Of a stretch of 64,000 nt of DNA, positions 35,281-44,577 are shown in pieces. Position numbers and translations under genes: made by a program. The notes below the pieces were generated by a model. It saw only the letters and a list, made by a program, of their open reading frames with translations, made no database searches and had not been told where the DNA came from. This stretch comes from Mucilaginibacter ginsenosidivorax (GTDB lineage: Bacteria; Bacteroidota; Bacteroidia; Sphingobacteriales; Sphingobacteriaceae), in the NCBI RefSeq assembly GCF_007971525.1, contig NZ_CP042437.1, forward strand, positions 3,720,001 to 3,784,000, in the 5' to 3' direction. Numbering within the stretch: position 1 is the first letter of the stretch; each line of letters begins with the position of its first letter.

Positions 35281-38214
35281 ATGAAACCCCTAATTTTTAC
35301 TTTAAGTATTTTTTTGTTATGCGCCCTTGGCGCCCACGCCCAAACTGCGCGCGATATTAGCGGTACCATTGCCGATACAACCAAACTAAGTTTGCCCGGC
35401 AGCAGTGTAAAACTGGTAAACGATGCCGGCGATAGCTCATTAACCGTTGCAGATGCTAATGGTAAATTCAGGTTTGCGGGTGTTAAAGGGAGTAAAATAA
35501 CGCTCACCATATCGTCAATTGGGTTTACTGCAATAAAAAAGCACTTTGCCCTGGAGGATAACACCAAGCCGGTAGATTTGGGGTTGATATTGTTAAAGGC
35601 CGAAACAAATTTGCTTGGCCAGGTAAACATTATAGGGGCCGCCAACCCCATTACCCTTAAAGAGGATACAGTAATATACAACGCGGCTGCCTACAAAGTA
35701 CGTGCGAACGCGCCCACCGAAGATTTGATAAAAAAGCTGCCCGGTGTGGATGTAGATGTAAACGGCAATATTACCACACAGGGCAAACAGGTTACCAAGG
35801 TGCGGATAAACGGCAAGGATTATATGGGCGGTGATGTGCAAAGCGCCACCAAAAACCTGCCTGCCGATATTATTGAAAACATACAGATGATTGACGATTA
35901 CGGCGACCAGGCCAACCTTACCGGCATTAAAACCGGCGACCCTACCAAGGTAATGAACATTACCATCAGGAAAGATAAAAACTATGGCTATACCGCCCAG
36001 GCAACTGCCGGCGATGGCCGCGATGCACTGCCGCAAGACCAGGGCGTGCCCAATAAAAACCGGTATATAGGATCATTAAATATTTTCAATTTTCACGGCG
36101 ATCAGCAAATTGCGGTGCAGGGAAGCATCAATAATACCAATGTTAATACCTTCTCATTCGGCACTACGGGTGGTGGTGGCGGCGGTGGTTTTGGCGGCGG
36201 CGGTGGCCGTGGTAACGCGGGCCGTGGCGGTGGCGGCGGCGGAAGCCTAATTACCGCTCAAAATGGTTTAACCGATGCAAAATCAATAGGTATAAACTTT
36301 CGCGATCAGTGGGGCAAAAAACTGGCCGTATATGGCAGCTATAGCTTTGCGGATAATACTACAAGCACCAATAACAATATTTTTCAACAGAATACTTCTG
36401 CCGCTAACCCAAGCGAGCAGCATCAGTTAAGCCTTGAAAAAGATCAGAATATAAATCACCGCTTTAACTGGAACATGGAGTATAAGCCGGATACTGTTAA
36501 TTACTTAAAAGTGGTACCATCTTTTTCATACGGCAGTACCAACACCAACGAATCGGATAGTGTAAACCTTACCCGGAAAGGAACGCTTGCTTCGGCATAC
36601 ACCTCTACTACCAATGGCGATTCGCAATCGCCTAATTACGGTATTACAGCATTGTATAACCATAAATTTCCGCATCGTCGTAACTTAAGCATTTTTGCAT
36701 CGGCAAGCTCCGCGCCAACCACTTCGTATCAAAACCCCATTTATAATTTTGTTCCGGGCACACAGCAAACCGCTCCTGAAAACCAGATTATTAATACCTA
36801 TAGCCGTACCAATAGTGTTGGTGTAAACCTTTCATACCTTGAGCCATTGGGCACACGATCGTATCTTGAGCTTAATTACGCCTTAAATCATTCGGCAACG
36901 GTAAATAATAAGGAAACTGATACCCTAAGTAACGCCCAAACCTGGAATGTGTATGATTTGCTGTCAAACAAATTTGATTATACGTTTACCACCAATAAGG
37001 TTGGCTTAAACTATAGGTTTATCGAGAAAAAGTATAACTATACTTTGGGCCTGGCGGTTCAGCCCTCAACCTTGGATGGCCACTCCGTATCAAACAATAC
37101 CATCCCTGATACGCATAAAAACACCTTTAATATTATACCTACAGCCCGCTATATTTATAATTTTTCGCGCAGCAAAACATTCGCGGTTAACTATAACGGA
37201 TCAAACGCAGCACCAAGTTTTACCCAGTTGCAGCCGGTTATTGATTTTTCGAACGCGTTGTACCCGGTACAGGGTAACCCATACCTGAAACCTGCGTTCA
37301 CCAACAATATATCTATCAGGTATAACAACTTTAGCTTTACCACAGGCAACGTGTTTTTTGCAAACTTTACCTATCAAAACATATCCAATCAAATTGTAAC
37401 CAACGCTATTTCGTCAACCACTTCCAGCCGAATTTTTACCCAATACTTAAATGCAGATGGCTTTTATAACTTTACCGGCCGTGTAACCTATTCAAAACCA
37501 TGGGCCGAGCGTAAATACTCGGTTACCCTAAATGGTACCGCCCAGTACAATAATAATGTTGGTTATTTAACCACGGTTACCGGCGATCCGCTTGCGGCTA
37601 CTGCCGAAGAAATTGCCGCGGCACAACAAAAAAACATTGCTAAAAACCTGGTATTTACGCCCGAAATCAGGTTCAGGGTTGATTTGCCGAATATCATCGA
37701 TGCACAAATTTTAACCAACTATGCCATCAACCGCACAAACAACTCGATAAAAAACCCGGTTAACGATGGTTTAACCAATATAAAAACCTGGAACATTGGC
37801 CTTAACGGCAAAAACTATTTTGGCGATTGGGTATTTAGCTACGATTATACCAAGGCAACCAACTATGGTTATACCTCAAACATCCAGATAACCAACCCCA
37901 ACATTTTAAACGTATATGTTGAGCGCCGTTTCCTGAAAAACAAGGTGGCTACATTGCGCCTTTCGGCATTTGATTTGTTTAATCAAAATACCGGCTTTTC
38001 ATCAACAACAACTACCAGTTCAATTACACAATCGAGCGTGAACAGGCTTGCACGTTATTACCTGCTTACCTTTACCCTGCGCCTGCAAAAGTTTGCCGGT
38101 AAAGCGCCAACCCAGGACATTAGGGGCGACAGGCCGCGTGGCGAGCGTGGTGGCCCCGGTGGTGGAGGTCCGGGAGGCGGCGGTCCAGGAGGCGGCCCTG
38201 GCGGCCCGCAATAA
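35281..38214 (+). CDS. TonB-dependent-receptor-like outer membrane barrel protein
   Basis: The 977-residue protein has a signal peptide, a CarboxypepD-reg-like domain (residues ~25-110), a plug region (T-V-I-Y-N-A-A-A-Y-K-V..D-L-I-K-K-L-P-G-V-D-V near 135-160) and a long beta barrel ending near R-L-Q-K-F. A Gly-rich insertion of about 30 residues lies near residue 297, within an extracellular loop of the plug-barrel junction, and the C-terminus is a Gly/Pro-rich tail (repeated G-G-P-G-G-G). This type is the non-SusC 'outer membrane beta-barrel family protein'; the cargo is unknown. Confidence 0.9.
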   Translation: MKPLIFTLSIFLLCALGAHAQTARDISGTIADTTKLSLPGSSVKLVNDAGDSSLTVADANGKFRFAGVKGSKITLTISSIGFTAIKKHFALEDNTKPVDLGLILLKAETNLLGQVNIIGAANPITLKEDTVIYNAAAYKVRANAPTEDLIKKLPGVDVDVNGNITTQGKQVTKVRINGKDYMGGDVQSATKNLPADIIENIQMIDDYGDQANLTGIKTGDPTKVMNITIRKDKNYGYTAQATAGDGRDALPQDQGVPNKNRYIGSLNIFNFHGDQQIAVQGSINNTNVNTFSFGTTGGGGGGGFGGGGGRGNAGRGGGGGGSLITAQNGLTDAKSIGINFRDQWGKKLAVYGSYSFADNTTSTNNNIFQQNTSAANPSEQHQLSLEKDQNINHRFNWNMEYKPDTVNYLKVVPSFSYGSTNTNESDSVNLTRKGTLASAYTSTTNGDSQSPNYGITALYNHKFPHRRNLSIFASASSAPTTSYQNPIYNFVPGTQQTAPENQIINTYSRTNSVGVNLSYLEPLGTRSYLELNYALNHSATVNNKETDTLSNAQTWNVYDLLSNKFDYTFTTNKVGLNYRFIEKKYNYTLGLAVQPSTLDGHSVSNNTIPDTHKNTFNIIPTARYIYNFSRSKTFAVNYNGSNAAPSFTQLQPVIDFSNALYPVQGNPYLKPAFTNNISIRYNNFSFTTGNVFFANFTYQNISNQIVTNAISSTTSSRIFTQYLNADGFYNFTGRVTYSKPWAERKYSVTLNGTAQYNNNVGYLTTVTGDPLAATAEEIAAAQQKNIAKNLVFTPEIRFRVDLPNIIDAQILTNYAINRTNNSIKNPVNDGLTNIKTWNIGLNGKNYFGDWVFSYDYTKATNYGYTSNIQITNPNILNVYVERRFLKNKVATLRLSAFDLFNQNTGFSSTTTTSSITQSSVNRLARYYLLTFTLRLQKFAGKAPTQDIRGDRPRGERGGPGGGGPGGGGPGGGPGGPQ

Positions 38215-38226
38215 AAGGCATAAACT

Positions 38227-38261
38227 AACAAGGCCCTATCCTAAACAGATGGGGCCTTGTT
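38227..38261. terminator. Terminator between the barrel protein and the receiver gene
   Basis: AACAAGGCCC and GGGCCTTGTT form a 10-bp stem with a 15-base loop 12 bases after the barrel-protein stop. It stands between convergent genes. Confidence 0.8.
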
Positions 38262-38291
38262 GTATATTGTAAAATAAAAATTTAATGTTTA

Positions 38292-38663
38292 TTAACTAAT
38301 CAGCACTTTGCTGATAACCTTTTCCAACTCCTCCAGGTCAAACGGTTTGGCCAGGTAGGTTTGGGCGCCGGCATTGCTGGCCAGGATCTGGATATCGCTA
38401 TTGGCCGAGAAATAAATTACCGGGATGTTTTTTAATTCTTCGGATTTTTTTAACGTTTGGGTGGCAATAATGCCGCCGGCATCCGGAATCCAGTTATCCA
38501 TGAGTATAACATCCGGTAAAACGCGCGATACTTTTTCGGTTATATTATTGCAATCAGTGAATGTAAAAACCTCCCAGCCTTGCTCTTCTAAAATATAACT
38601 GCATATAGAAAGGATGTCTTCGTCATCATCAAAAATGATGATCTTTTTATTCGAGTCTCTCAT
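38292..38663 (-). CDS. Single-domain response regulator (CheY-like)
   Basis: The 123-residue receiver has the acidic pair D-D-D-E-D near residue 12, the phospho-acceptor Asp in V-I-L-M-D-N-W near 55, a Thr/Ser in Y-F-S-A-N near 84 and Lys in Y-L-A-K-P-F near 105. There is no output domain. The ATG at 38663 gives the canonical start; an upstream frame of 15 codons is not part of the family. No cognate kinase is adjacent; the nearest kinase in the window is at 46.8 kb. Confidence 0.93.
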   Translation of the reverse strand: MRDSNKKIIIFDDDEDILSICSYILEEQGWEVFTFTDCNNITEKVSRVLPDVILMDNWIPDAGGIIATQTLKKSEELKNIPVIYFSANSDIQILASNAGAQTYLAKPFDLEELEKVISKVLIS

Positions 38664-38971
38664 GTGGATAGTGCAAGTGAAAATATAGTTTATTTTTAAT
38701 AAAAGCAAATAAATTTAGGTTCTAATTAAATGGCACTCCTGCCCATTATAAAGCGCCTTTTTAGATGTATAATCCGGTCAGTTTAATACCACTTAGTCCC
38801 GGTATAGTTGTTATCCGGTACCTTTGTGTAACTAATACACGTAAATTGTTGGTTACTTAATAATTTATGCGGTTATATCTCAAAAACAATAATAAATTTA
38901 CTCAACCAATTGCCTTCCGGCCTTTTCAAAGCCTGTTTTGAATTATGTATAACCCGTTAAATATTTGTTTG
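38664..38971. other. Gene-free stretch between the receiver gene and GH30
   Basis: The region is AT-rich with one recognisable -7 element, TACCTTTG at 38819-38826, which could serve the GH30 gene with a leader of ~140 bases. Nothing else is seen. Confidence 0.4.
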
Positions 38972-40384
38972 ATGAATAAACATGTCATTTCGTTTTTATC
39001 GGCGGCAGCGCTGATGTGTACCGCTACCATAGCATCAGCCCAAAAAACAACAGCGGCCAGCCTTTGGCTTACCAAAGCCGATAGGTCGGCATTGTTTGCT
39101 AAGCAAAAAGAAGCGCTGGAGTTTAAGGCAGGGGGCAAGCCCAATGATGTTACCATTACGGTGGATGATAAGCAAACTTACCAGCCTATTGATGGTTTTG
39201 GCTTTGCGCTTACCGGCGGCAGCGCCATGCACATCATTCGCATGAGTGCTGATAGCCGCGTTGCGCTGTTAAAAAACCTGTTTGCGGTTAATGATAACAA
39301 CATTGGGGTAAGCTATTTGCGGTTGAGCATAGGCGCATCTGACTTAAATGAAAAAGCTTTCTCGTACGATGACATGCCCGCCGGCCAAACCGACCCTACG
39401 TTAAAACATTTTGACCTTGGCCCCGATAAGCACGACGTAATACCAGTGATGAAACAGATACTGGCTATTAACCCTTCAATAAAAATATTAGGTTCACCAT
39501 GGTCGCCTCCGGCATGGATGAAAACTAACAACGATACCCGCGGCGGCAGGCTAAAACCCGAATATTGGGGAACCTACGCTAAATACCTTGTAAAATACAT
39601 ACAGGGGATGAAAGCGCAGGGCATAAACATAGATGCCATTACCGTACAAAACGAGCCTTTACACCCCGGCAATAATCCCAGCTTACTATTGGTTGCAGCC
39701 GATGAAGGCGCTTTTATCAAAAACAACTTAGGCCCTGCCTTTAAAGCAGCCGGCATCAAAACAAAAATTATTTTGTACGATCATAACTGCGACCGGCCCG
39801 ACTACCCAATTTCGATATTAAACGATAAGGCGGCAGCCAAATATATCGATGGCTCGGGTTTTCACTTATATGGCGGCGATATCAGCGCCCTAAGTACCGT
39901 ACACAACGCCCACCCCGAAAAGAACGTTTACTTTACCGAACAGATGGTGGTTGAGCCCGAAAACGAATCGACCATTGATATGAGATGGCCCTTAAAAAAC
40001 CTGATTATTGGCGCAACCCGCAACTGGAGCCGCAACGTACTGGAATGGAACCTGGCCGCCGACCAGGATTATAAACCTTATACCGATAGGGGGGGATGCC
40101 CGTCATGCCAGGGCGCGGTTACTATCAATAAAAATGAGGTAAAAAAAAATGTGGCTTATTATACCATAGCGCATGCATCAAAATTTGTGAGGCCAGGTTC
40201 GGTACGCATAGCATCAAACAACCTGGATAAATTGCCAAACGTGGCTTTTAAAACCCCCGATGGCAAAAAGGTTTTAATAGTGGCCAATACCAGCGAAGCC
40301 GCGCAGGATTTTGATATCAGCTACGCCGGCAAAATGCTTGCCGCTCATTTGGATAAAGGATCTGTTGGTACTTATACCTGGTAG
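38972..40384 (+). CDS. Glycoside hydrolase family 30 protein
   Basis: The 470-residue protein has a signal peptide (L-S-A-A-A-L-M-C-T-A-T-I-A-S-A), then the GH30 barrel: Q-P-I-D-G-F-G-F-A-L-T-G-G near residue 65, S-W-S-P-P-A-W-M-K near 187, the acid/base Glu in V-Q-N-E-P-L near 222, the nucleophile Glu in Y-F-T-E-Q near 322, and a C-terminal beta side domain. GH30 enzymes include glucosylceramidases and endo-beta-1,6-glucanases. The GH5 gene follows 125 bases downstream on the same strand. Confidence 0.93.
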   Translation: MNKHVISFLSAAALMCTATIASAQKTTAASLWLTKADRSALFAKQKEALEFKAGGKPNDVTITVDDKQTYQPIDGFGFALTGGSAMHIIRMSADSRVALLKNLFAVNDNNIGVSYLRLSIGASDLNEKAFSYDDMPAGQTDPTLKHFDLGPDKHDVIPVMKQILAINPSIKILGSPWSPPAWMKTNNDTRGGRLKPEYWGTYAKYLVKYIQGMKAQGINIDAITVQNEPLHPGNNPSLLLVAADEGAFIKNNLGPAFKAAGIKTKIILYDHNCDRPDYPISILNDKAAAKYIDGSGFHLYGGDISALSTVHNAHPEKNVYFTEQMVVEPENESTIDMRWPLKNLIIGATRNWSRNVLEWNLAADQDYKPYTDRGGCPSCQGAVTINKNEVKKNVAYYTIAHASKFVRPGSVRIASNNLDKLPNVAFKTPDGKKVLIVANTSEAAQDFDISYAGKMLAAHLDKGSVGTYTW

Positions 40385-40396
40385 GTGAAAATAGAA

Positions 40397-40464
40397 TTAA
40401 GAGTCAAGAATCAAGATGAGCGCAAAAGGCTGTTACTTTTTTCTTTCTTGGTTCTTGACTCTAA
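40397..40464. repeat. Word-type palindrome between GH30 and GH5
   Basis: TTAAGAGTCAAGAATCAAGA (40397-40416) pairs with TCTTGGTTCTTGACTCTAA (40446-40464) with only one mismatch and one bulge; a third half unit TCTTGGCTCTCTTAA follows. It starts 12 bases after the GH30 stop. Confidence 0.78.
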
Positions 40465-40509
40465 TATCTTGGCTCTCTTAAAATAAACGTTATAATAATC
40501 GCTAATAAC

Positions 40510-42288
40510 ATGTTAAAAAAATCTGTTAAAAATATATTTTCTTGCAAGGGCTTGCTGGTATTGGCCGCGGCCTCCTTTATATCGGTACAAAGCCAGGCGC
40601 AACAGGGCTTTTTAAAGGCCGATGGAAAAAAAATAACCGACGAAAAAGGCAAAAACGTGCTGCTGCGCGGCATGGGCCTTGGCGGCTGGATGCTACAGGA
40701 GGGTTACATGCTGCATGTAACCAAAGATAGCCGCCAGTACCGCATCCGCGAGCGGCTGGAGGAGCTGATGGGGCCGGCAGAAACCAAAGAGTTTTACGAT
40801 ACCTGGCTGGCCAACAACACCCGTAAAATTGATGTGGATTCGATGCACCGCTGGGGCTTTAACTCGGTTAGGCTGCCCATGCATTATAACCTGTATACGC
40901 TCCCTATAGAAAAAGAACCCGTTGCCGGGAAAAATACCTGGATAGACAAAGGCTTTAAAATGACCGACGACCTGCTGGCCTGGTGCAAGGCCAACCATAT
41001 GTACCTGATACTTGATTTGCATGCCACCCCGGGCGGCCAGGGTAACGATCTGAACATATCTGACAGGAATACCGATAACCCCTCGTTGTGGGATAGCGAC
41101 GCCAATAAGCAAAAAATGATTGCCCTTTGGCATAAACTTGCCGACAGGTATAAAAACGAACCTAACATAGCCGGTTATGATATTATTAACGAACCCAACT
41201 TTGGCTTTGATGACCCGGCGAATGATAAAAATGGCCTGAAGGAAAAAACCAATGCCCCGCTAAGAAAACTAATGGTTGATATTACCACGGCTATACGCCA
41301 GGTTGATAAAAAGCACATTATTATTATTGAAGGCAATGGCTGGGGCAACAACTATAACGGCATTTTGCCGGCCTGGGATAAAAACATGGTGCTTAGTTTT
41401 CACAAATACTGGAACTATAACGACCAAAAATCGGTAGCGCATATTGTAAAAACCCGCGACCAGTACAATATGCCCGTATGGCTTGGCGAAACCGGCGAAA
41501 ACTCTAACGTATGGCTAACCGAAGCCATCGGCCTGTTAGAGAAAAATAATATCGGCTGGGCGCTTTGGCCGTTAAAAAAGATGGGGAATAATAATCCTAT
41601 AGAGATACCATCTAACCCGAATTATGATGATGTTACCAACTATCTGAACACCGGCCGTAACAAGCCCAAAGAAAGTAATGTTTACAGCGGCACTTTAGAA
41701 ATGGCCACTTATGCCAAACTGGAAAACGCCATTATTCACCATGATGTGATAGATGCCATTTTCAGGCAGCCCCATACAACCGTAACCAAACCGTTTAAGG
41801 CCAATAAGATTACCAACGGCACTATCATCAACGCGGTAGATTATGACCTGGGCCGCAATGGCTACGCCTACTTTGATACCGATACTGCCGATTACCACGT
41901 ATCAACCGGTAAGTACGGCAAAGGCAACAATGGGCACATGTACCGTAACGATGGGGTAGATATCGCAAAAGATTCTGCCGCGTACAACAGCTACTATGTA
42001 ACTGATATTGAAAAAAGCGAATGGCTGCAATATACGGTGAAAACCATGGCACCCGGTATCTACACCGTAAAACTTAAAATAGCGGCAGCTGCCGATGATG
42101 GCAAAATAACCTTGGATGTTAACGGAATTAAACAGGCTATCGATATTCCCGCCACCGGGGGCTTTAAAAAATGGCAGGTCATCGAACTAAAAAATATTAA
42201 GCTAAAAGCCGGCAGTAATAAAGTAAGGATTTATGCAGATATGGGCGGCTTTAACCTGCATTGGATGAAGTTTGATAAGGGGAAGTAG
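40510..42288 (+). CDS. Glycoside hydrolase family 5 protein with C-terminal CBM6-like domain
   Basis: The 592-residue protein has a signal peptide (...F-I-S-V-Q-S-Q-A), the GH5 barrel with G-M-G-L-G-G-W-M near residue 54, the acid/base Glu in I-I-N-E-P-N-F-G near 226, F-H-K-Y-W near 297 and nucleophile Glu in W-L-G-E-T-G near 330, and a CBM6-type beta-sandwich from ~455 to the end (I-N-A-V-D-Y-D..N-L-H-W-M-K-F). It would act on a beta-glucan outside the cytoplasm. Together with GH30 it suggests glucan use, for example fungal cell wall. Confidence 0.93.
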   Translation: MLKKSVKNIFSCKGLLVLAAASFISVQSQAQQGFLKADGKKITDEKGKNVLLRGMGLGGWMLQEGYMLHVTKDSRQYRIRERLEELMGPAETKEFYDTWLANNTRKIDVDSMHRWGFNSVRLPMHYNLYTLPIEKEPVAGKNTWIDKGFKMTDDLLAWCKANHMYLILDLHATPGGQGNDLNISDRNTDNPSLWDSDANKQKMIALWHKLADRYKNEPNIAGYDIINEPNFGFDDPANDKNGLKEKTNAPLRKLMVDITTAIRQVDKKHIIIIEGNGWGNNYNGILPAWDKNMVLSFHKYWNYNDQKSVAHIVKTRDQYNMPVWLGETGENSNVWLTEAIGLLEKNNIGWALWPLKKMGNNNPIEIPSNPNYDDVTNYLNTGRNKPKESNVYSGTLEMATYAKLENAIIHHDVIDAIFRQPHTTVTKPFKANKITNGTIINAVDYDLGRNGYAYFDTDTADYHVSTGKYGKGNNGHMYRNDGVDIAKDSAAYNSYYVTDIEKSEWLQYTVKTMAPGIYTVKLKIAAAADDGKITLDVNGIKQAIDIPATGGFKKWQVIELKNIKLKAGSNKVRIYADMGGFNLHWMKFDKGK

Positions 42289-42378
42289 CGGGTCGCCTGT
42301 GCGGTTAAAAACTGTTTAAAGCTGAAAAAAGCCGTTATGACGTGCCAGGGATATAGTTAAACGAATGCTCTAAACTAC

Positions 42379-42455
42379 CGTCATTGCGAGGTACGAAGCA
42401 ATCCCGAACGATGTGGGACTTAGCATGTAGGGGATTGCTTCGTACCTCGATTTGA
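42379..42455. repeat. CGTCATTGCGAG palindromic repeat, copy 1
   Basis: CGAGGTACGAAGCAATCCC (42387-42405) and GGGATTGCTTCGTACCTCG (42431-42449) are perfect 19-bp inverted arms, with CGTCATTG outside the left arm. It stands between convergent GH5 and cfa and matches a repeat known from many Bacteroidota and other genomes. Confidence 0.88.
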
Positions 42456-42481
42456 TAGTGACAGTCAATAACTTATAAACA

Positions 42482-42565
42482 CGTCATTATAAGCGTAGCG
42501 CGGCAATCGCGAACTTTATAAGTCTACACTACACAGTTCGCGATTGCTTTGTTCCTCGCAATGAC
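42482..42565. repeat. CGTCATTGCGAG palindromic repeat, copy 2
   Basis: GTCATT...CGGCAATCGCGAACT at the left pairs with AGTTCGCGATTGC...CGCAATGAC at the right; the arms are the same family as the previous copy but with CGCGAA in place of ACGAAG. Confidence 0.8.
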
Positions 42566-42604
42566 ATAAGGCAATGCAAGGCTATTGTTTGTAAATCAGT
42601 ACCC

Positions 42605-43720
42605 CTACCTCACCGGCTCATACAATCCTAAACTTTTCGATTTTCTGTATACTACTTGCCATAGGTGGTTTTTGCGTGCCCTGAACGATGCCGCGCAGCC
42701 GTTAAGGTAAAACTCCCACATACGGTAAAAGGTATCGCCATATTTATCCTTTATCTCGGGCCAGGTTCGTTTAAAGTTGTGCAGCCATTCCATGCAGGTA
42801 CGGTCATAGTAAACGCCAAAGTTGTGCCAGTCCTCTAAAGTAAACAGGCCCATGGCCGCGGTACTAATTTGCGGCGGCGATGGCAACATACCGTTAGGGA
42901 AAATATATTTATCTATCCATGGGTCAGTTTTTGTTTGCGAAAAGTTGCCGCCTATGGTGTGTAACAGGAAAATCCCATCGTCATCCATACAGCGGGCTGC
43001 TACTTCCATTAAACTGCGGTAATTTTTGTAACCAACATGCTCCATTAGGCCAACGCTGGCAACGCGGTCAAACTTTTCATTTATATCCCGGTAATCCATT
43101 AACCTGATCTCGACAGGTAAGCCTTTAGTGGCTTCGCGGGCCAGGTTAACCTGCTCTTCAGAAATATTAACACCAACCACGCTTACACCATATCTTTCGG
43201 CTGCAAATTTAGCTAAACCTCCCCATCCGCACCCTAAATCCAACATGCGCATTCCCGGTTCCAGCTTCAGCTTCCGGCACACCAGGTCGAGCTTATCTTC
43301 CTGCGCTTCATCAAGTGTTTGGGCCGTTTTCCAATAACCGCAGGTGTATATCATGCGTTTATCCAACATGCCCCTGTAAAGATCATTGCCTATATTATAA
43401 TGCATATGCGCAACCTTTTTAGACTTTGTCTTGGTTTGCATGTTCAGGTATTTGGCTTTAAGCGCAAATTTTATAGTGTTAAAGTTTTTGGGGATTAATT
43501 TGTCAATCCGGTAATACATCATCCTGTAAAAAAACTCGTCTAAGGCAGGGCATTCCCACCAGCCATCCATGTATGATTCGCCAAAGCCTATCATTCCATC
43601 GCTAAGCAATCTGTCATAGGTTCTTTCATCATTTACCTTTATATCCCAGGGGTTATCACCGTTTATTTTTATATCGCCCCCGGCAAACATTTTTTCAAAA
43701 ATTTCTTTTGACGAACTCAT
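42605..43720 (-). CDS. cfa: Cyclopropane-fatty-acyl-phospholipid synthase
   Basis: Cfa methylenates unsaturated acyl chains of membrane phospholipids with AdoMet. The 371-residue protein has the AdoMet motif L-D-L-G-C-G-W-G-G-L-A near residue 160, H-Y-N-I-G-N-D-L-Y near 106, V-G-L-M-E-H-V-G near 226, and Y-I-F-P-N-G-M-L-P near 270. The N-terminal lipid-binding region is present. The stop lies 40 bases after the CGTCATTG repeat cluster. Confidence 0.95.
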   Translation of the reverse strand: MSSSKEIFEKMFAGGDIKINGDNPWDIKVNDERTYDRLLSDGMIGFGESYMDGWWECPALDEFFYRMMYYRIDKLIPKNFNTIKFALKAKYLNMQTKTKSKKVAHMHYNIGNDLYRGMLDKRMIYTCGYWKTAQTLDEAQEDKLDLVCRKLKLEPGMRMLDLGCGWGGLAKFAAERYGVSVVGVNISEEQVNLAREATKGLPVEIRLMDYRDINEKFDRVASVGLMEHVGYKNYRSLMEVAARCMDDDGIFLLHTIGGNFSQTKTDPWIDKYIFPNGMLPSPPQISTAAMGLFTLEDWHNFGVYYDRTCMEWLHNFKRTWPEIKDKYGDTFYRMWEFYLNGCAASFRARKNHLWQVVYRKSKSLGLYEPVR

Positions 43721-43796
43721 ACGGTAGTATTTTAAGTTTTGGGGTGAAGATATCTTTTTTCTGACATTAACGCAAGGTTGCCAAGGCTGGCATTGC

Positions 43797-44567
43797 TCAA
43801 TGGTTCAATAACCAGGTTTGTTTATTGTTTTTTATTTCATACTTAAGCACGCCGCCGCGCATGCCCGCATATAATATACCATCTTTGACCACTACAGAAT
43901 TTGGATATAAGCCTTGCGACCAAAATCCATCTGCAATCAAAGTAACTGCTTTGCCACTTTTATTAATTTTCAAAATCCGACTGGACGTTACAATATAAAA
44001 ATCGCCGGCGTTGTCAGTAGTGAAAACCTCCGGAGCATCCGGTAATTTGAAATAAGTGTTCGATGTCCACCTGCCGTTTTTCTTATCAATAGTTATGATA
44101 CTCCCCTGTGAAAATCCCATGTGGTTTAAACCCTGTATGGCATAATTCCTGCCATCTTTCTGCGTAAATTGTATTACCTGGTCGTTCGATATTTTGTAAT
44201 GCTTTTTGCCGTCGGCAGTAAACCAATAAAGACTGCCTCCCCATTCGCCTCTGTTGAAACCAATAATTAAACCGTCATCAACTTTCAGATAAGATACTTC
44301 GCCTACGGTAATTTTATCTTCTTTATTAACATCTGCCTTAAAAGGTAAGTCTTTTGAAGTCATCCTATCCTTCTCGCTCCCTACATGTATCTCATTATCG
44401 CTGAGAGATACGGCCCAGCCAGTAACAGCCCAATTATATTTTATAAGTGAATCCTGGTTAACAGGCACTGGATAACTATGCCAGTTTTTAATCAAACCTA
44501 TATTTTCCTGGGAGGAACAGGAAGAGCAGCTGAAAAGGATAAATACTAAGAACAGGCGACCAGGCAT
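43797..44567 (-). CDS. Lipoprotein with beta-propeller-like repeats
   Basis: The 256-residue product (ATG at 44567; a GTG eight codons upstream also exists) has a hydrophobic N-terminus with C-S-S-C-S-S around residues 14-19, suitable as lipobox. The mature part has repeated beta-strand units, D-G-L-I-I-G-F-N-R-G-E-W-G-G, I-L-K-I-N-K-S-G-K and D-G-I-L-Y-A-G-M-R-G-G-V-L-K-Y, like NHL/PQQ-type propeller blades. It lies immediately downstream of the next exported-protein gene, overlapping or 10 bases apart, so both are probably one unit. Confidence 0.72.
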   Translation of the reverse strand: MPGRLFLVFILFSCSSCSSQENIGLIKNWHSYPVPVNQDSLIKYNWAVTGWAVSLSDNEIHVGSEKDRMTSKDLPFKADVNKEDKITVGEVSYLKVDDGLIIGFNRGEWGGSLYWFTADGKKHYKISNDQVIQFTQKDGRNYAIQGLNHMGFSQGSIITIDKKNGRWTSNTYFKLPDAPEVFTTDNAGDFYIVTSSRILKINKSGKAVTLIADGFWSQGLYPNSVVVKDGILYAGMRGGVLKYEIKNNKQTWLLNH

Positions 44568-44577
44568 ATAGATACTT

